The translations under genes were made by a program, and so were the position numbers. From Trebonia sp963774945 (GTDB lineage Bacteria; Actinomycetota; Actinomycetes; Streptosporangiales; Streptosporangiaceae): a stretch of DNA of 64,000 nucleotides. Positions within the stretch are counted from its first letter, which is position 1; every line of letters begins with the position of its first letter. Below the pieces are notes generated by a model, which was not told the DNA's origin, did not search any database, and saw only the letters and a list, made by a program, of their open reading frames with translations. Positions 55,344-64,000 of this stretch are shown piece by piece. Location of the stretch: assembly GCA_963774945.1 (NCBI GenBank), contig CAVZHA010000027.1, positions 1,302,001-1,366,000 of the forward strand, in the 5' to 3' direction.

Positions 55344-55419
55344 GATCGTCAGGGCGGCCAGGCTTGTCGGTCGCGGAGTGGGTTTATACAATTACGGTGG
55401 GTCGCGGTGAGGCGGCGGC

Positions 55420-58191
55420 GTGATCGATCCCCGGAGCGTGGCGGTGCTGATCCGCAATCCTGCTACCAATCAGTTCGCGGACGAGACCCATGACATAGTG
55501 GAGATCCATCCCGTCGGCCAGAAATTCGAAATCGTATTCATTAGTAATAAACGTTACCGGTACGACCGGGACCGCGTGCTGATTCTCCGCAATCCTCGGC
55601 GGCGGGTCCTCGCCGAGGGCGAGCGAGTCGCAATTAACGGGAACATCTGGCCGCCCGCGACCGAAGTCCTGACCTTTATCGCTCCCGACGGCGCGTGGTC
55701 CCGGGTCTTCTACAGAACGCAGACCGTGGAGAAGTACTTGAGTGAGCGCGCTTCCGGGGTGCGCGTCCTGTCCTCGACGGCTGAGGCCCCTGCGGTGGCC
55801 AGCGTGCTGCGCTACTGGCGCGCTGTCGTAGCCCGTCTTCCTGGCGATGATCCGTTGCGGCCCGGCTACGACACGCTCGACTTCGTTCACCCCGAGAGCG
55901 TGCTCAATGCTTTCCTGAGCGGTTCGCCGATCGAGTCGCGGCCCCTGCATATCAGCCCCATTTTCCCGTTTCGCTGCAACCTCAGCCAGCGCGCGGCGGT
56001 GGAGAAGGCCCTGACCAGTTCAATTTCGGTCATCGAGGGTCCGCCGGGGACCGGGAAGACCGAGACCATTTTGAACTTGATCGCCAACATTGTCGCTGTG
56101 GAGCATAAGACCGTCGGCGTGGTGTCGTTCGGCAACACCGCGGTCGACAATGTCCGGGACAAACTCGCTGAGCTTGGCTTCGCGCATATGATCGGGAACC
56201 TCGGCCGCAAGGAAAAACGCGAGGCATTCTTCGCGGGGCAGGCGGTCCGTAACGGCCAGGTCGCGCAGTTCCTGATGCGCGCGCCGGAACGGCCGGACCT
56301 CGCGCGACTGGCGGATCTGGACCGACGCCTGCGCGGGCTGCAGAGCGCCGAGCGCACCCGCGCCGAACGGCGGCAGGAGTTCGATGCCTACCAGCTCGAA
56401 CTGCGGCACTTTGACGAGCATCTGCAGCGGCATGAGCTACCCGACCTGGCGGGTCTTCCGCTGCTGCGGCGCTCGGCCGACCGCATTCTCGACTACCTGA
56501 CCGAAAGCGAGGCGGAACTGGCCGGCCTGCGGCCGGGACCGCTCCGGCGGCTACGGAACTACTTCAGGTACGGGTCCGTACGGGCGCTTGACCCGGCTGA
56601 CACCAGCGTCGTGCTCGGGCTGCAACGGAGGTACTACAAGAAGCGGCTGGCCGAGCTTGAGCGGGAAATCGATCGGCTCGAGCGCGAGCTGCGGCGAGCG
56701 GATTTCGAGGAGCTGTCCCGGCAGCATCAGCAGCTGTCGGTTCAGTTCCTGTCGTCCGAGCTCGCCGCCCGCTACCGGGGGTCCTCGGGCGCCAGGTACC
56801 GTGCGGACTCCTATCGACTCGCCAAGACCTTCAGCGCATTCATCAACGACTACCCGGCGTTGCTGAGCACCTGTCATTCGCTCCGGGGCAGCATCGCCGA
56901 CGGGCACCTACTCGATTACCTCATCATCGATGAGGCCTCGCAGGTGAACCTCCTGCTGGCCGGGTTGGCGATGTCCTGCGCGCGCAACGTCGTCGTGGTC
57001 GGCGACCGGCGGCAGCTCCCCCCGATCCCGATCGAAGCCGCCCGCGAGCTCACGCCGCCCGCGCCCGCCTACGACTGTCAGCGCGACCTGCTGGCCGCGC
57101 TGCCGGACGTATACGGTGCCAGGCTTCCGCGCACGCTGCTGCGCGAGCACTACCGGTGCGACCCGGTCATCATCGGGTTCTGCAACAAGAAGTTCTACGG
57201 GGACGACCTCGTCCCGTACACCACCAGCGGCGGCGAGCGGGCGATGATCGTCGTGCGCACGGCCGAGGGGAACCACATGCGCCAGCACCGCGAAGGAGGC
57301 CGCTCGAACCAGCGCGAGATCGATGTCATCGTCGAGGAAGTCATTCGGGACCACTGCGAGGGCTTCGCCGACCGCGATATCGGCGTCACCACGGCGTACC
57401 GGCGGCAGGCCGACCGGGCCGCCGACGTGCTCGATCAAGCCGAGGTCGATACCATCCACAAATTCCAGGGGCGGCAGAAGCCGGTCATCATCCTGATGAC
57501 GGTCCTGGACGAGACCTGGCGTGGCCGGACGGGGCTGCCCTTCGTGGACGATCCACAGAAGATAAACGTCGCGGTCTCGCGGGCGATCCAGCGCTTCATC
57601 GTGGTAACCAACCACGACATGATGCCCGCGAGCCGCCACATCAGGGACCTGGTCGGCTACATCCGTTACCACCACCCCGGCGACGATGTCGTGGACAGCA
57701 CCGTGGTCTCCGTGTTCGACCTGCTGTACCGCGAATACTCGCCCCGGCTTAGACCGCTCGCCGCCCGGCTCAGGAGGCAGCTCAGATACCCGTCAGAGGA
57801 CATCATCTGGACCGTCTTGCACGAGATTCTCGCCGAGCAGCCGTACGCGCACCTGACCCTGGCGTACCAGGTGCTGCTGCGAAACCTGCTGCCCGATCCC
57901 GGCAGGCTGACCGCGGACCAGGTGGCCTTCTTGCGACGGCCAACGTCGGTTGACTTCGTCGTGTACAACCGAGTCACCAACCAGCCGCTGCTGGCCATTG
58001 AAGTGGACGGCTTCGCCTTCCACGAGAACAACCCGACTCAGCTGGCACGGGACGCAATCAAGAACGAGATTCTGGAAGCCCACCAGATGCCCCTGCTGCG
58101 ACTGTCGACCACCCACAGCGGGGAATACCGGAGAATTCGGGAGGAGCTTGACGCCGCCGAAGCCCACTGGGCTCGCCTGTCAGCCCGGTGA
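55420..58191 (+). CDS. SF1 helicase (Dna2/UPF1-like, AAA_11/AAA_12) with C-terminal nuclease-like domain
   Basis: This is an intact protein of 923 residues from GTG 55420. GPPGTGKTE (Walker A, about 207), VSFGNTAVDN, LIIDEASQ (Walker B, about 501), VVGDRRQLPPI, LREHYRCDP, TIHKFQGRQK and INVAVSRA are SF1B helicase motifs. A charged helical insertion lies between motifs Ia and II (about 290-450). The last 70 residues, SVDFVVYNRVTNQPLLAIEVDGFAFH, resemble a DUF2726/PD-(D/E)XK-type fold with D...ExD. Such fusions cut and unwind nucleic acid, and several relatives are phage-defence proteins. AT-rich flanks and a mildly different base composition suggest transfer. Confidence 0.85.
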   Translation: MIDPRSVAVLIRNPATNQFADETHDIVEIHPVGQKFEIVFISNKRYRYDRDRVLILRNPRRRVLAEGERVAINGNIWPPATEVLTFIAPDGAWSRVFYRTQTVEKYLSERASGVRVLSSTAEAPAVASVLRYWRAVVARLPGDDPLRPGYDTLDFVHPESVLNAFLSGSPIESRPLHISPIFPFRCNLSQRAAVEKALTSSISVIEGPPGTGKTETILNLIANIVAVEHKTVGVVSFGNTAVDNVRDKLAELGFAHMIGNLGRKEKREAFFAGQAVRNGQVAQFLMRAPERPDLARLADLDRRLRGLQSAERTRAERRQEFDAYQLELRHFDEHLQRHELPDLAGLPLLRRSADRILDYLTESEAELAGLRPGPLRRLRNYFRYGSVRALDPADTSVVLGLQRRYYKKRLAELEREIDRLERELRRADFEELSRQHQQLSVQFLSSELAARYRGSSGARYRADSYRLAKTFSAFINDYPALLSTCHSLRGSIADGHLLDYLIIDEASQVNLLLAGLAMSCARNVVVVGDRRQLPPIPIEAARELTPPAPAYDCQRDLLAALPDVYGARLPRTLLREHYRCDPVIIGFCNKKFYGDDLVPYTTSGGERAMIVVRTAEGNHMRQHREGGRSNQREIDVIVEEVIRDHCEGFADRDIGVTTAYRRQADRAADVLDQAEVDTIHKFQGRQKPVIILMTVLDETWRGRTGLPFVDDPQKINVAVSRAIQRFIVVTNHDMMPASRHIRDLVGYIRYHHPGDDVVDSTVVSVFDLLYREYSPRLRPLAARLRRQLRYPSEDIIWTVLHEILAEQPYAHLTLAYQVLLRNLLPDPGRLTADQVAFLRRPTSVDFVVYNRVTNQPLLAIEVDGFAFHENNPTQLARDAIKNEILEAHQMPLLRLSTTHSGEYRRIREELDAAEAHWARLSAR

Positions 58192-58199
58192 CAGGCGAG
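58172..58199 (+). terminator. Terminator hairpin overlapping the helicase stop codon
   Basis: CTCGCCTGTCA (58172-58182) pairs perfectly with TGACAGGCGAG (58189-58199) around GCCCGG. The right arm begins with the stop codon TGA. Confidence 0.65.
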
Positions 58200-58305
58200 G
58201 TTGCGGACTAGGGCGGAGCTACGGACCGTTCGAAATGACGGGTTTGTTGTTGGTTTGTTGGTGGGGAGTTCGGGGGCGGAGGCGTGGTGAGATAGCGTGG
58301 CGGGC

Positions 58306-59142
58306 ATGGCCAGCGAAAATTCGACCAGGCTTGCGGTGCTCATCGACGCCGATAATGCGCAGCCATCGATCACCGAGGGGCTGCTCGCCGAGGTCGCCAA
58401 GTACGGCACCGCGCACGTCAAGCGGGCCTACGGCGACTGGACGGCGCCGCAGCTGAGGGGCTGGAAGGACCAGCTGCTCGCGCAGTCCATCCAGCCCATC
58501 CAGCAGTTCGCCTACACCCGGGGCAAGAACGCGACCGACGCGGCGATGGTTATCGACGCGATGGACCTGCTCTACTCGGGGCGGTTCGACGGGTTCTGCA
58601 TCGTGTCGAGCGACAGCGACTTCACCCGGCTGGCGGCCCGGCTGCGGGAGTCCGCGCTGACCGTGTACGGGTTCGGTGAGCGGAAGACCCCCAAGCCGTT
58701 CGTGGCCGCCTGCGACAAGTTCATCTACATCGAGAACCTGACCTTCGACGACAGCGACGACGACGAGAATGACGCCGCGCCCGCTCCTGGCGCCTCGGTC
58801 CGGCCGCCCCGGCGCAAGCCCGCCACGGCCGCGGAGCTCAAGAACGACGTCTCGCTGGTGACGTTCCTGCGCAATGCGCTCGAGGCGGCGTCGGACGACG
58901 ACGGCTGGGCCCCGCTGGCCGGAGTCGGGAACATCATCACCAACCAGCGACCGGACTTCGACCCACGGAGCTACGGGTACCGGAAGCTGAGCGATCTCAT
59001 CACCGCGACCACGCTGTTCGAGACCGACCGGCGCAGCCCCGGCGACGGGAAGCAGCCGATCATCTACGCCCGGCTCAAGCGCCGCCGGTCGCCCGCCAGG
59101 CGGACCACCGCCGCCAAGGCGGTTGCGCCGCTCAAGGCGTGA
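58306..59142 (+). CDS. NYN-domain (LabA/PIN-like) RNase with C-terminal OST-HTH/LOTUS domain
   Basis: The protein has 278 residues from ATG 58306. RLAVLIDADNAQPS (acidic Asp pair), YGDWTAPQLRGW, TRGKNATDAAMVIDAMDLLYSG and VSSDSDFTRLAARLRE (late acidic cluster) are the NYN nuclease motifs. After an acidic linker (DDSDDDENDAA), LVTFLRNALEAASDDDGWAPLAGVGNII and YGYRKLSDLI form a LOTUS RNA-binding domain. Members cut RNA. It follows the helicase by about 115 bases on the same strand, with a terminator between. Confidence 0.85.
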   Translation: MASENSTRLAVLIDADNAQPSITEGLLAEVAKYGTAHVKRAYGDWTAPQLRGWKDQLLAQSIQPIQQFAYTRGKNATDAAMVIDAMDLLYSGRFDGFCIVSSDSDFTRLAARLRESALTVYGFGERKTPKPFVAACDKFIYIENLTFDDSDDDENDAAPAPGASVRPPRRKPATAAELKNDVSLVTFLRNALEAASDDDGWAPLAGVGNIITNQRPDFDPRSYGYRKLSDLITATTLFETDRRSPGDGKQPIIYARLKRRRSPARRTTAAKAVAPLKA

Positions 59143-61271
59143 CGCCGCCCGTCCGGTACCGGCCTCGCAGCAGCCGCTGCGCGGCGGCGGCGAGGTCAAG
59201 CAGGGCAAGGTCACCGTCGCGGCGCCCGGCGAGTTGCAGCCCCACCGGGAGGCCTGGGGCGGGCACGGGAATCGACACGGCCGGATGCCCGGTCAGGTTG
59301 TACGGGCCGGTGAAGCGGCCCTCGGCGTTGTCGTCGCCGACACCGAACGGCGGGTCCTGCTCGGGCGCGCAGTAGCCGACCGTCGGCCCGGCGAGTGCAT
59401 CGACGCCGGCCAGCGTCTCCTCGACCGCCGCTGTCAGCTCGGCCTGGGCCGCCCGGGCGCTCGCGTACTGCTCCGGCGTGACCACGGCACCGAACGCCAG
59501 CAGGGCGCGCGTTCCCTCGGCGTCCTGGCTCGTGTCCCGGCCCGCGTGCGACGCGACCGCCTCGCGGGCGACGATGACGGTCAGCGCCTCCTCCCAGCGC
59601 TTCGGGTCCTCCAGCCACGGGGGCTTGACCTCGCGCAGCTGCCAGCCAGCGGCCGCGAGCCGGTCGAGCGCGGTCCGCACCGCCTCGCGCACCTCCGGCG
59701 TCACGGACGGGTCGGCGAGCTGGGCCGACAGCACGCCGACGACCGGAACGCCGACAGCGGGCGGGGCCGGCCGGGGGCCCGCGATAGCTTGCAGCAGGGC
59801 AATGCTGTCGGCGGCCGTCGCGGTGAGCGTCCCCGCGTGGTCCAGGCTCGGCGACAGCGGGAACACCCCGTTGGTGGGCACGAGGCCGTAAGTCGGCTTG
59901 AGGCCCACGACACCGCAGTAGGCGGCGGGGATGCGGATCGAGCCGCCGGTGTCGGTGCCGATCGCCAGGTCGCAGACGCCTGCGGCGACCAGCGCGGCCG
60001 ACCCGCCCGATGAGCCGCCCGAGGTCCGGGCCGGATCGCGCGGGTTGCGGGTGTCGCCGACCCGAGGGTTGGCGAAGCCGGCGGCGAACTCCAGGCACTG
60101 CGCGGTGGCGAACACCTCCGCGCCCGCCGCGCGGAGCCGGCCGACCAGCGCCGCGTCCTCGGTCGGCGGGCGCGTTACTGGTCGCCGGGCTGCCGCACCT
60201 GGTCGGCAGCCCGGCGACCGCGATGATGTCCTTGACCACGACGGGCCGCCCGGACAAGGGACCCGCCGCGGCCCGGCGCGGCGCGCCTGCCACCGAGACC
60301 ACGGCGTTGAGCGGGCGTCCCAGTCGGTCGAGCCGCTCGTAGGCGGCGAGCAGGTCCAGGTTCTCCTGGCAGCAGGTCCTCGTGCCCGCCTCGATCGCGG
60401 CGATCAGCTCGGCGATCTGACCGATCAGGAATCCGCGGAGCGGTCCGAGGATCGCCTCGGTTTCCGTCTTGCGGCGGCGGATCGCCAGGTCGCGATAGAT
60501 CCCCGAGTGCGACTTGGCCGACCGCCGGTTGAAGTCCGCGAGCCGCGGCAGCGATCCCGTCAGGTCGTCCGGGTCGAACCCGTCAATCGGCAACGGCCGC
60601 ACCGGCGCCTGCCCGAGCACTTCCGTGGCGACCGCGAGGAGCAGCGGGTGGTAGGCGGGGTTGTCGAACACCTCGTGGATCGCCAGGTCGCTGACGGCGG
60701 TCGCGAACAGCGTCGCGCCGTAGGCCTCCTTGCCCCAGACGAACCCCATGACCTGCGTCGTCGCCTCCGCGTCGGCGATATCGGCGGCCAGCGCGTCGAT
60801 CCGCGCGGACGGGGTCCCGTCAATCTCCCCGATCTTGAAGGTGCCCCGGTTGCCGCGCATCACCACGCCCGGCGCGACCACGTCGGCACCGAAGTTGACG
60901 CATGCCTGGACCACCCGGCCTGATCCCGCCGCGGCGGCCAGCGCGGGCGAGGGCAGCCCGTTCTGCAGCGAGACGACGAACGCCTCTCCCGCGAGCCGGC
61001 CGGCGAGCAGCGCGGCGGCAGCGGCCGTGTGGTGCTGCTTGCAGGCCACCAGGACCGGGAAGTCGATCCTGTCGGGCAGTGCGCCCGGGCCGATCGCGTC
61101 GGGGCGGGCGGTGAACTGCTCGACCGGCCCTTCGATGCGCAGCCCGTCGGCATTGATCGCCGCGACGACCGCCGGGTCGGCGTCGCAGACCAGGACGTCG
61201 TGGCCGTCCCGGACGAGTCCGGCCGCGACGGTCCCGCCGATTGCCCCGCAGCCAAGCACTAGGTACCTCAC
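59132..61271 (-). CDS. Ketopantoate reductase (PanE/ApbA)-amidase fusion protein (one frame break)
   Basis: GTG 61271 starts LVLGCGAIGGTVAAGLVRDGHDVLV, the PanE NADPH motif; VACKQHHTAAAAALLAG, VSLQNGLPS and the catalytic-Lys region FVWGKEAYGATLFA follow. Without any frame change the protein runs from the PanE C-terminus (ENLDLLAAYERLDRLGRPLNAVV) into an amidase signature domain: VVVKDIIAVAGLPTRCGS (catalytic Lys). After a break near 60170 come ARTSGGSSGGSAALVAAG (cis-Ser) and GTDTGGSIRIPAAYCG (Ser nucleophile). Joined length is about 712 residues. It could reduce a keto acid and hydrolyse an amide of the same pathway. It overlaps the NYN stop by 11 bases. Confidence 0.8.
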
Positions 61272-61354
61272 GGGCGAAACATTAGAGGGCTGAGGTTACA
61301 TGATGGTTAAAGCAGGCGTTAGGTCTCGTTCTGCCGCAAAATCGGCCGTACAGT

Positions 61355-61388
61355 GTTGGGCAAAGGTTTGCGCAAACCTTTGCCCAAC
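61355..61388. promoter_or_regulatory. Perfect 34-bp palindrome in the divergent promoter region
   Basis: The left half GTTGGGCAAAGGTTTGC (61355-61371) is the exact reverse complement of the right half to 61388. It lies 84 bases from the amidase-fusion start and 119 from the binding-protein start, so a bound regulator could control both. The core TTTGCGCAAA is of LacI/GntR operator type. No regulator gene is in view. Confidence 0.7.
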
Positions 61389-61506
61389 CGCTTCGGCACA
61401 GGGCCGTGCCCCTTCCCGCGCTGCACGCGTCGTCGTCCCTTTGGCGACTCTCACGTCATCCCTCTTTGCGACGAATCCGTCGCTCCGATGTTCACCGGAG
61501 CTGCTC

Positions 61507-63103
61507 GTGAGGCACAGACCAGTCCTGACCATGGCCCTGACCGCCGGCTGCGCCCTCGCTGGCGCTGGCCGGCTGCGGGTCAAGCGCTTCCTCGTCCGCA
61601 GGAGGCGCCGCCAGTAGTAGTTCCGCCAGCGCCGGCACGCCGGTCACGGGCGGGAACCTCGTCTTCGCCAACCCCCAGGATGCGCAGTCGCTCGACGAGT
61701 CGACTGTCTTCGACAACAACTCGATCTGGATCATCGAGCAGATCACCCAGCCGCTGTTCACCGTCACCAGCAACGGCAAGGGCGTCATGCCGTGGCTCGC
61801 GACCGGCTACACCGAGTCGAAGAACGGGCTGGCGTACACCGATCTCGCTGCGGAAGGGGGTCAAGTTCTCCAACGGCACCCCCATGACGTCCAAGGACGT
61901 GCAGTTCAGCCTGGAGCAGACGATGGCCGCCTCCCAGGGCTGGGGCTACATCGACTCCGCCATCAAGTCGGTGGACCGCGCCGTCCACCGACACGGTGGT
62001 GGTCAACCTGAAGTACAAGTGGGCGCCCATCCTGGCCGACCTGGCGCTGTTCGCCAACGGCGTCGTGCCCGACAACTACGGCGGCAAGACCGCGAGCGCG
62101 TTCTACCAGGCGCCGATCGGCACCGGCCCGTTCAAGTTCGACTACTGGCACAAGGGCAGCGCGCTCAAGCTCATCAAGAACACCGACTACTGGCAGCCGG
62201 GCAAGCCCTACCTGGACAGCGTGACCTGGACCGACGTGCCCGACGACAACACCCGGCAGCTGCAGGTCACCAGCGGCCAGGCCCAGATCGACCAGTACCC
62301 GGCCTGGTCGACGGTGGCCACGCTGAAGTCCACGCCGAACGTGACGCTGAGCCTGTTCCCCTCGACGGAGACGACGTACCTGGCCTTCAACGAGAACGTC
62401 GCGCCGTTCCAGGACGTGAACGTGCGGCGGGCGATCTCGTACGCGATCGACCGCAGCGCGCTGGTCAAGGCGGTGCTGTTCGGCAACGGGCAGTCGGCCA
62501 ACTCGATCTTCCCGCCCCAGCTGTCGTACTACGACTCCAACAGCGGGGGCCTGCAGTACAGCCTGGCGGACGCCAAGGCCGCGCTGGCTAAGTCCAGCGT
62601 GCCGAAGGGGTTCACCACCACCCTGCTGCTGCCCTCGGGCAACTCCGACTACGCCACGATCGCCACCATCGTGCAGTCCGAGCTCAAGCCGCTCGGCATC
62701 AACGTGCAGATCCAGCAACAGGACCCCAACACCGCGAACGAGAACTTCCAGAGCGGCAAGTACGACATGTACGTTCTCGCTGTGGACGATGGACATCCCC
62801 GATCCCGACGAGCTCGCCACCTTCGCGCTCGACCCGACGGCCGGCTCGAAGTCGTTCTTCACCTTCTACAACAACCCGACCGTGGTGAAGGCGGTCCACG
62901 CGGCCGAGGTGACGACGGATACCGCGGCGCGTCAGGCGGACTACAACACCGCCCAGACGCAGGCCGCGCAGGACGCCTTCATGGCGTTCCTGTACTACTC
63001 GCCGTACCAGTACGTGGAGTCGTCGAACGTGCACGGCTTCCTCGTCACGCCGCTCGGCAACTACCACATGGAGGACGTCTGGCTGAGCTCGGGCTCGAGC
63101 TGA
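61507..63103 (+). CDS. ABC transporter substrate-binding lipoprotein, SBP_bac_5 family (several frame breaks)
   Basis: GTG 61507 follows GGAG. The signal MALTAGCALA and lipobox LAGC are in frames that break near 61580. Then come GGNLVFANPQDAQSLDES, SLRKGVKFSNGTPMTSKDVQFSLEQ, PIGTGPFKFDYW, VNVRRAISYAIDRSALV and DIPDPDELATFALD. Further breaks lie near 61850, 61985 and 62785. Joined length is about 530 residues. It delivers a peptide or oligomer to the permease encoded next. Divergent to an amidase fusion, so a nitrogen-containing substrate is possible. Confidence 0.8.
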
Positions 63104-63126
63104 CCGGATCCGCCCCGTGACTCCAC

Positions 63127-63170
63127 GTCGGCCGCGCCGGGCGCCGCACATCGCGCCCGGCGCGGCCGAC
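63127..63170 (+). promoter_or_regulatory. Intercistronic hairpin with perfect 18-bp GC stem
   Basis: Left arm 63127-63144 (GTCGGCCGCGCCGGGCGC) and right arm 63153-63170 are exact reverse complements around CGCACATC. It lies between the binding-protein and permease genes. Such stems commonly protect the upstream mRNA or partly stop transcription, so that binding protein exceeds permease. Confidence 0.7.
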
Positions 63171-63198
63171 CGACCCTACCACCCCGAGCGAGGTCTTC

Positions 63199-64000
63199 AT
63201 GGGCCGGATGAGCTTCGTCCTCCGGCGGCTGGTACTGCTCGTGCCGACCGCGGTGGGCGTCACGATCATCACGTTCTTCATGGTCCACCTGATCCCCGGC
63301 AACCCCGCCGTCACCATCCTCGGCCAGCGCGCCAACCCCACCACCGTCGCCGCCCTCGACAAGCAGCTCGGCCTGAACCAGCCCCTCATCGAGCAGTACT
63401 GGCTGTTCATCGACCGGCTGTTCCACGGCAACCTGGGCCAGAGCCTGTACTACCAAGTGCCGGTCTCGAGCCTGATCACCAGCCATCTGCCGCCCACGCT
63501 CTGGCTGCTGTGCTACGCGGCGGTCATCGCCGTCGTCATCAGCGTGCCGCTGGCCACGCTGGCCGCCAGCCGCAAGGACGCGGTCCGCGACCACGTCGTC
63601 CGCGTCGTGCCGCTGCTCGGCCTGGGCCTGCCGGCCTTCTGGTTCGGCCTGATCCTGCAGACCTGGCTCGGCACCAAGGTCCGGCTGTTCCCGGTCACCG
63701 GCTACGGGCAGGGCTTCACCGGCCACCTGCGGTCGATGTTCCTGCCCGCCCTGACCGTGGCGGTCGCGCTGTGCCCGGTCCTCATCCGCAGCCTCCGCGC
63801 CAGCATGCTGGGCGTGCTCGGCGCCGACTTCGTCACCACCGCCCGGGCCAAGGGCGTGCCCACCCCCCGGCTGCTGGTCCGGCACGTGCTGCGCAACGCC
63901 GTCATCCCGGCGGTGACCGTGCTCGGCATCAACATCGGCTACCTCATCGGCGGCACCCTCATCGTGGAGCAGGTCTTCGCCATCCCCGGCCTCGGCAGCC
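63199..64000 (+). CDS. ABC transporter permease, DppB/OppB type (runs off the window end)
   Basis: ATG 63199. The start MGRMSFVLRRLVLLVPTAVG and VHLIPGNPAVTILG match DppB. PPTLWLLCYAAVIAVVISVPLATLAA and LGLGLPAFWFGLIL are membrane segments, and DFVTTARAKGVPTPRLLVRHVLRNAVIP is the EAA loop. The frame is unbroken for 267 residues and is still open at 64000, at the usual VEQVFAIPGLGS stretch, so about 50-60 residues are missing. Confidence 0.85.
   Translation, partial: MGRMSFVLRRLVLLVPTAVGVTIITFFMVHLIPGNPAVTILGQRANPTTVAALDKQLGLNQPLIEQYWLFIDRLFHGNLGQSLYYQVPVSSLITSHLPPTLWLLCYAAVIAVVISVPLATLAASRKDAVRDHVVRVVPLLGLGLPAFWFGLILQTWLGTKVRLFPVTGYGQGFTGHLRSMFLPALTVAVALCPVLIRSLRASMLGVLGADFVTTARAKGVPTPRLLVRHVLRNAVIPAVTVLGINIGYLIGGTLIVEQVFAIPGLGS

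Noticed and set aside
1..64000. tRNA or rRNA genes
   Set aside because: No cloverleaf with a GTTCGA-type T arm and no conserved rRNA segment was found on reading through the window.

Overview
The window is high-GC actinomycete DNA, probably from a soil actinomycete. The basis is the gene content: a deazaflavin (F420)-type Ddn reductase, a ROK regulator paired with a ROK kinase, a large LuxR (LAL) regulator, an NB-ARC/STAND protein, MocR, RecN and several TetR/MFS pairs, plus strongly GC-biased codon use. No genus can be named from the sequence alone. About twenty otherwise normal genes, including recN, carry one or more single-base frame breaks. Where I could locate the break (recN, the STAND gene, the MBL gene) it is one extra base, twice in a short C or G run. 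This looks more like residual assembly error than gene decay, so most broken genes are annotated as one locus with the break noted.

Layout. 1-4.2 kb: small regulators, a Ddn-type reductase and an NAD-dependent epimerase, then about 1 kb without a gene that holds three copies of a hairpin-plus-tail repeat and a large compound dyad (a fourth copy lies near 800). 4.2-5.7 kb: BI-1 membrane protein and a double YbjQ-domain protein. 5.7-19.7 kb: a sugar-utilisation locus. On the minus strand run ROK kinase, lipoprotein binding protein, two permeases, two ATPases (peptide/oligosaccharide-type ABC importer), a family 4 and a family 9 glycoside hydrolase and a BadF-type kinase. A ROK repressor is divergent from it across two palindromes, and a SIS-domain aminosugar enzyme follows. 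The gene set resembles the chitin-disaccharide operon of Vibrio. 19.8-23.3 kb: GNAT, S9 peptidase and an AbrB-type/RelE-like toxin-antitoxin pair. 23.4-27.4 kb: catalase fragment, DUF4062-NB-ARC STAND protein and an IS66 remnant.

28-43 kb: two distant paralogues of an unknown family, an alpha/beta hydrolase, a TetR/DHA2 efflux pair with matching operators, a methyltransferase, a LuxR regulator followed by an SDR-esterase-MBL operon, an aldo/keto reductase and a pentapeptide-DinB protein. 43.0-43.4 kb: a possible P450 remnant and six 22-23 bp iteron-like repeats in front of a secreted unknown protein. 44-52.6 kb: small unknown proteins, a CBS protein, recN, an M50-like peptidase, a MocR regulator divergent from a saccharopine-dehydrogenase-like enzyme, and a class C beta-lactamase-like hydrolase. 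52.9-55.1 kb: an efflux pump and its TetR with twin operators.

55.2-59.1 kb: an AT-richer island with a symmetric repeat array, a 923-residue SF1 helicase with a C-terminal nuclease-like domain, a terminator, and a NYN-type RNase. This is the best candidate for an undescribed (defence) system. 59.1-64 kb: an in-frame ketopantoate reductase-amidase fusion, divergent from a second peptide-type ABC importer across a perfect 34-bp palindrome. The importer genes are separated by an 18-bp-stem hairpin and run off the window end.
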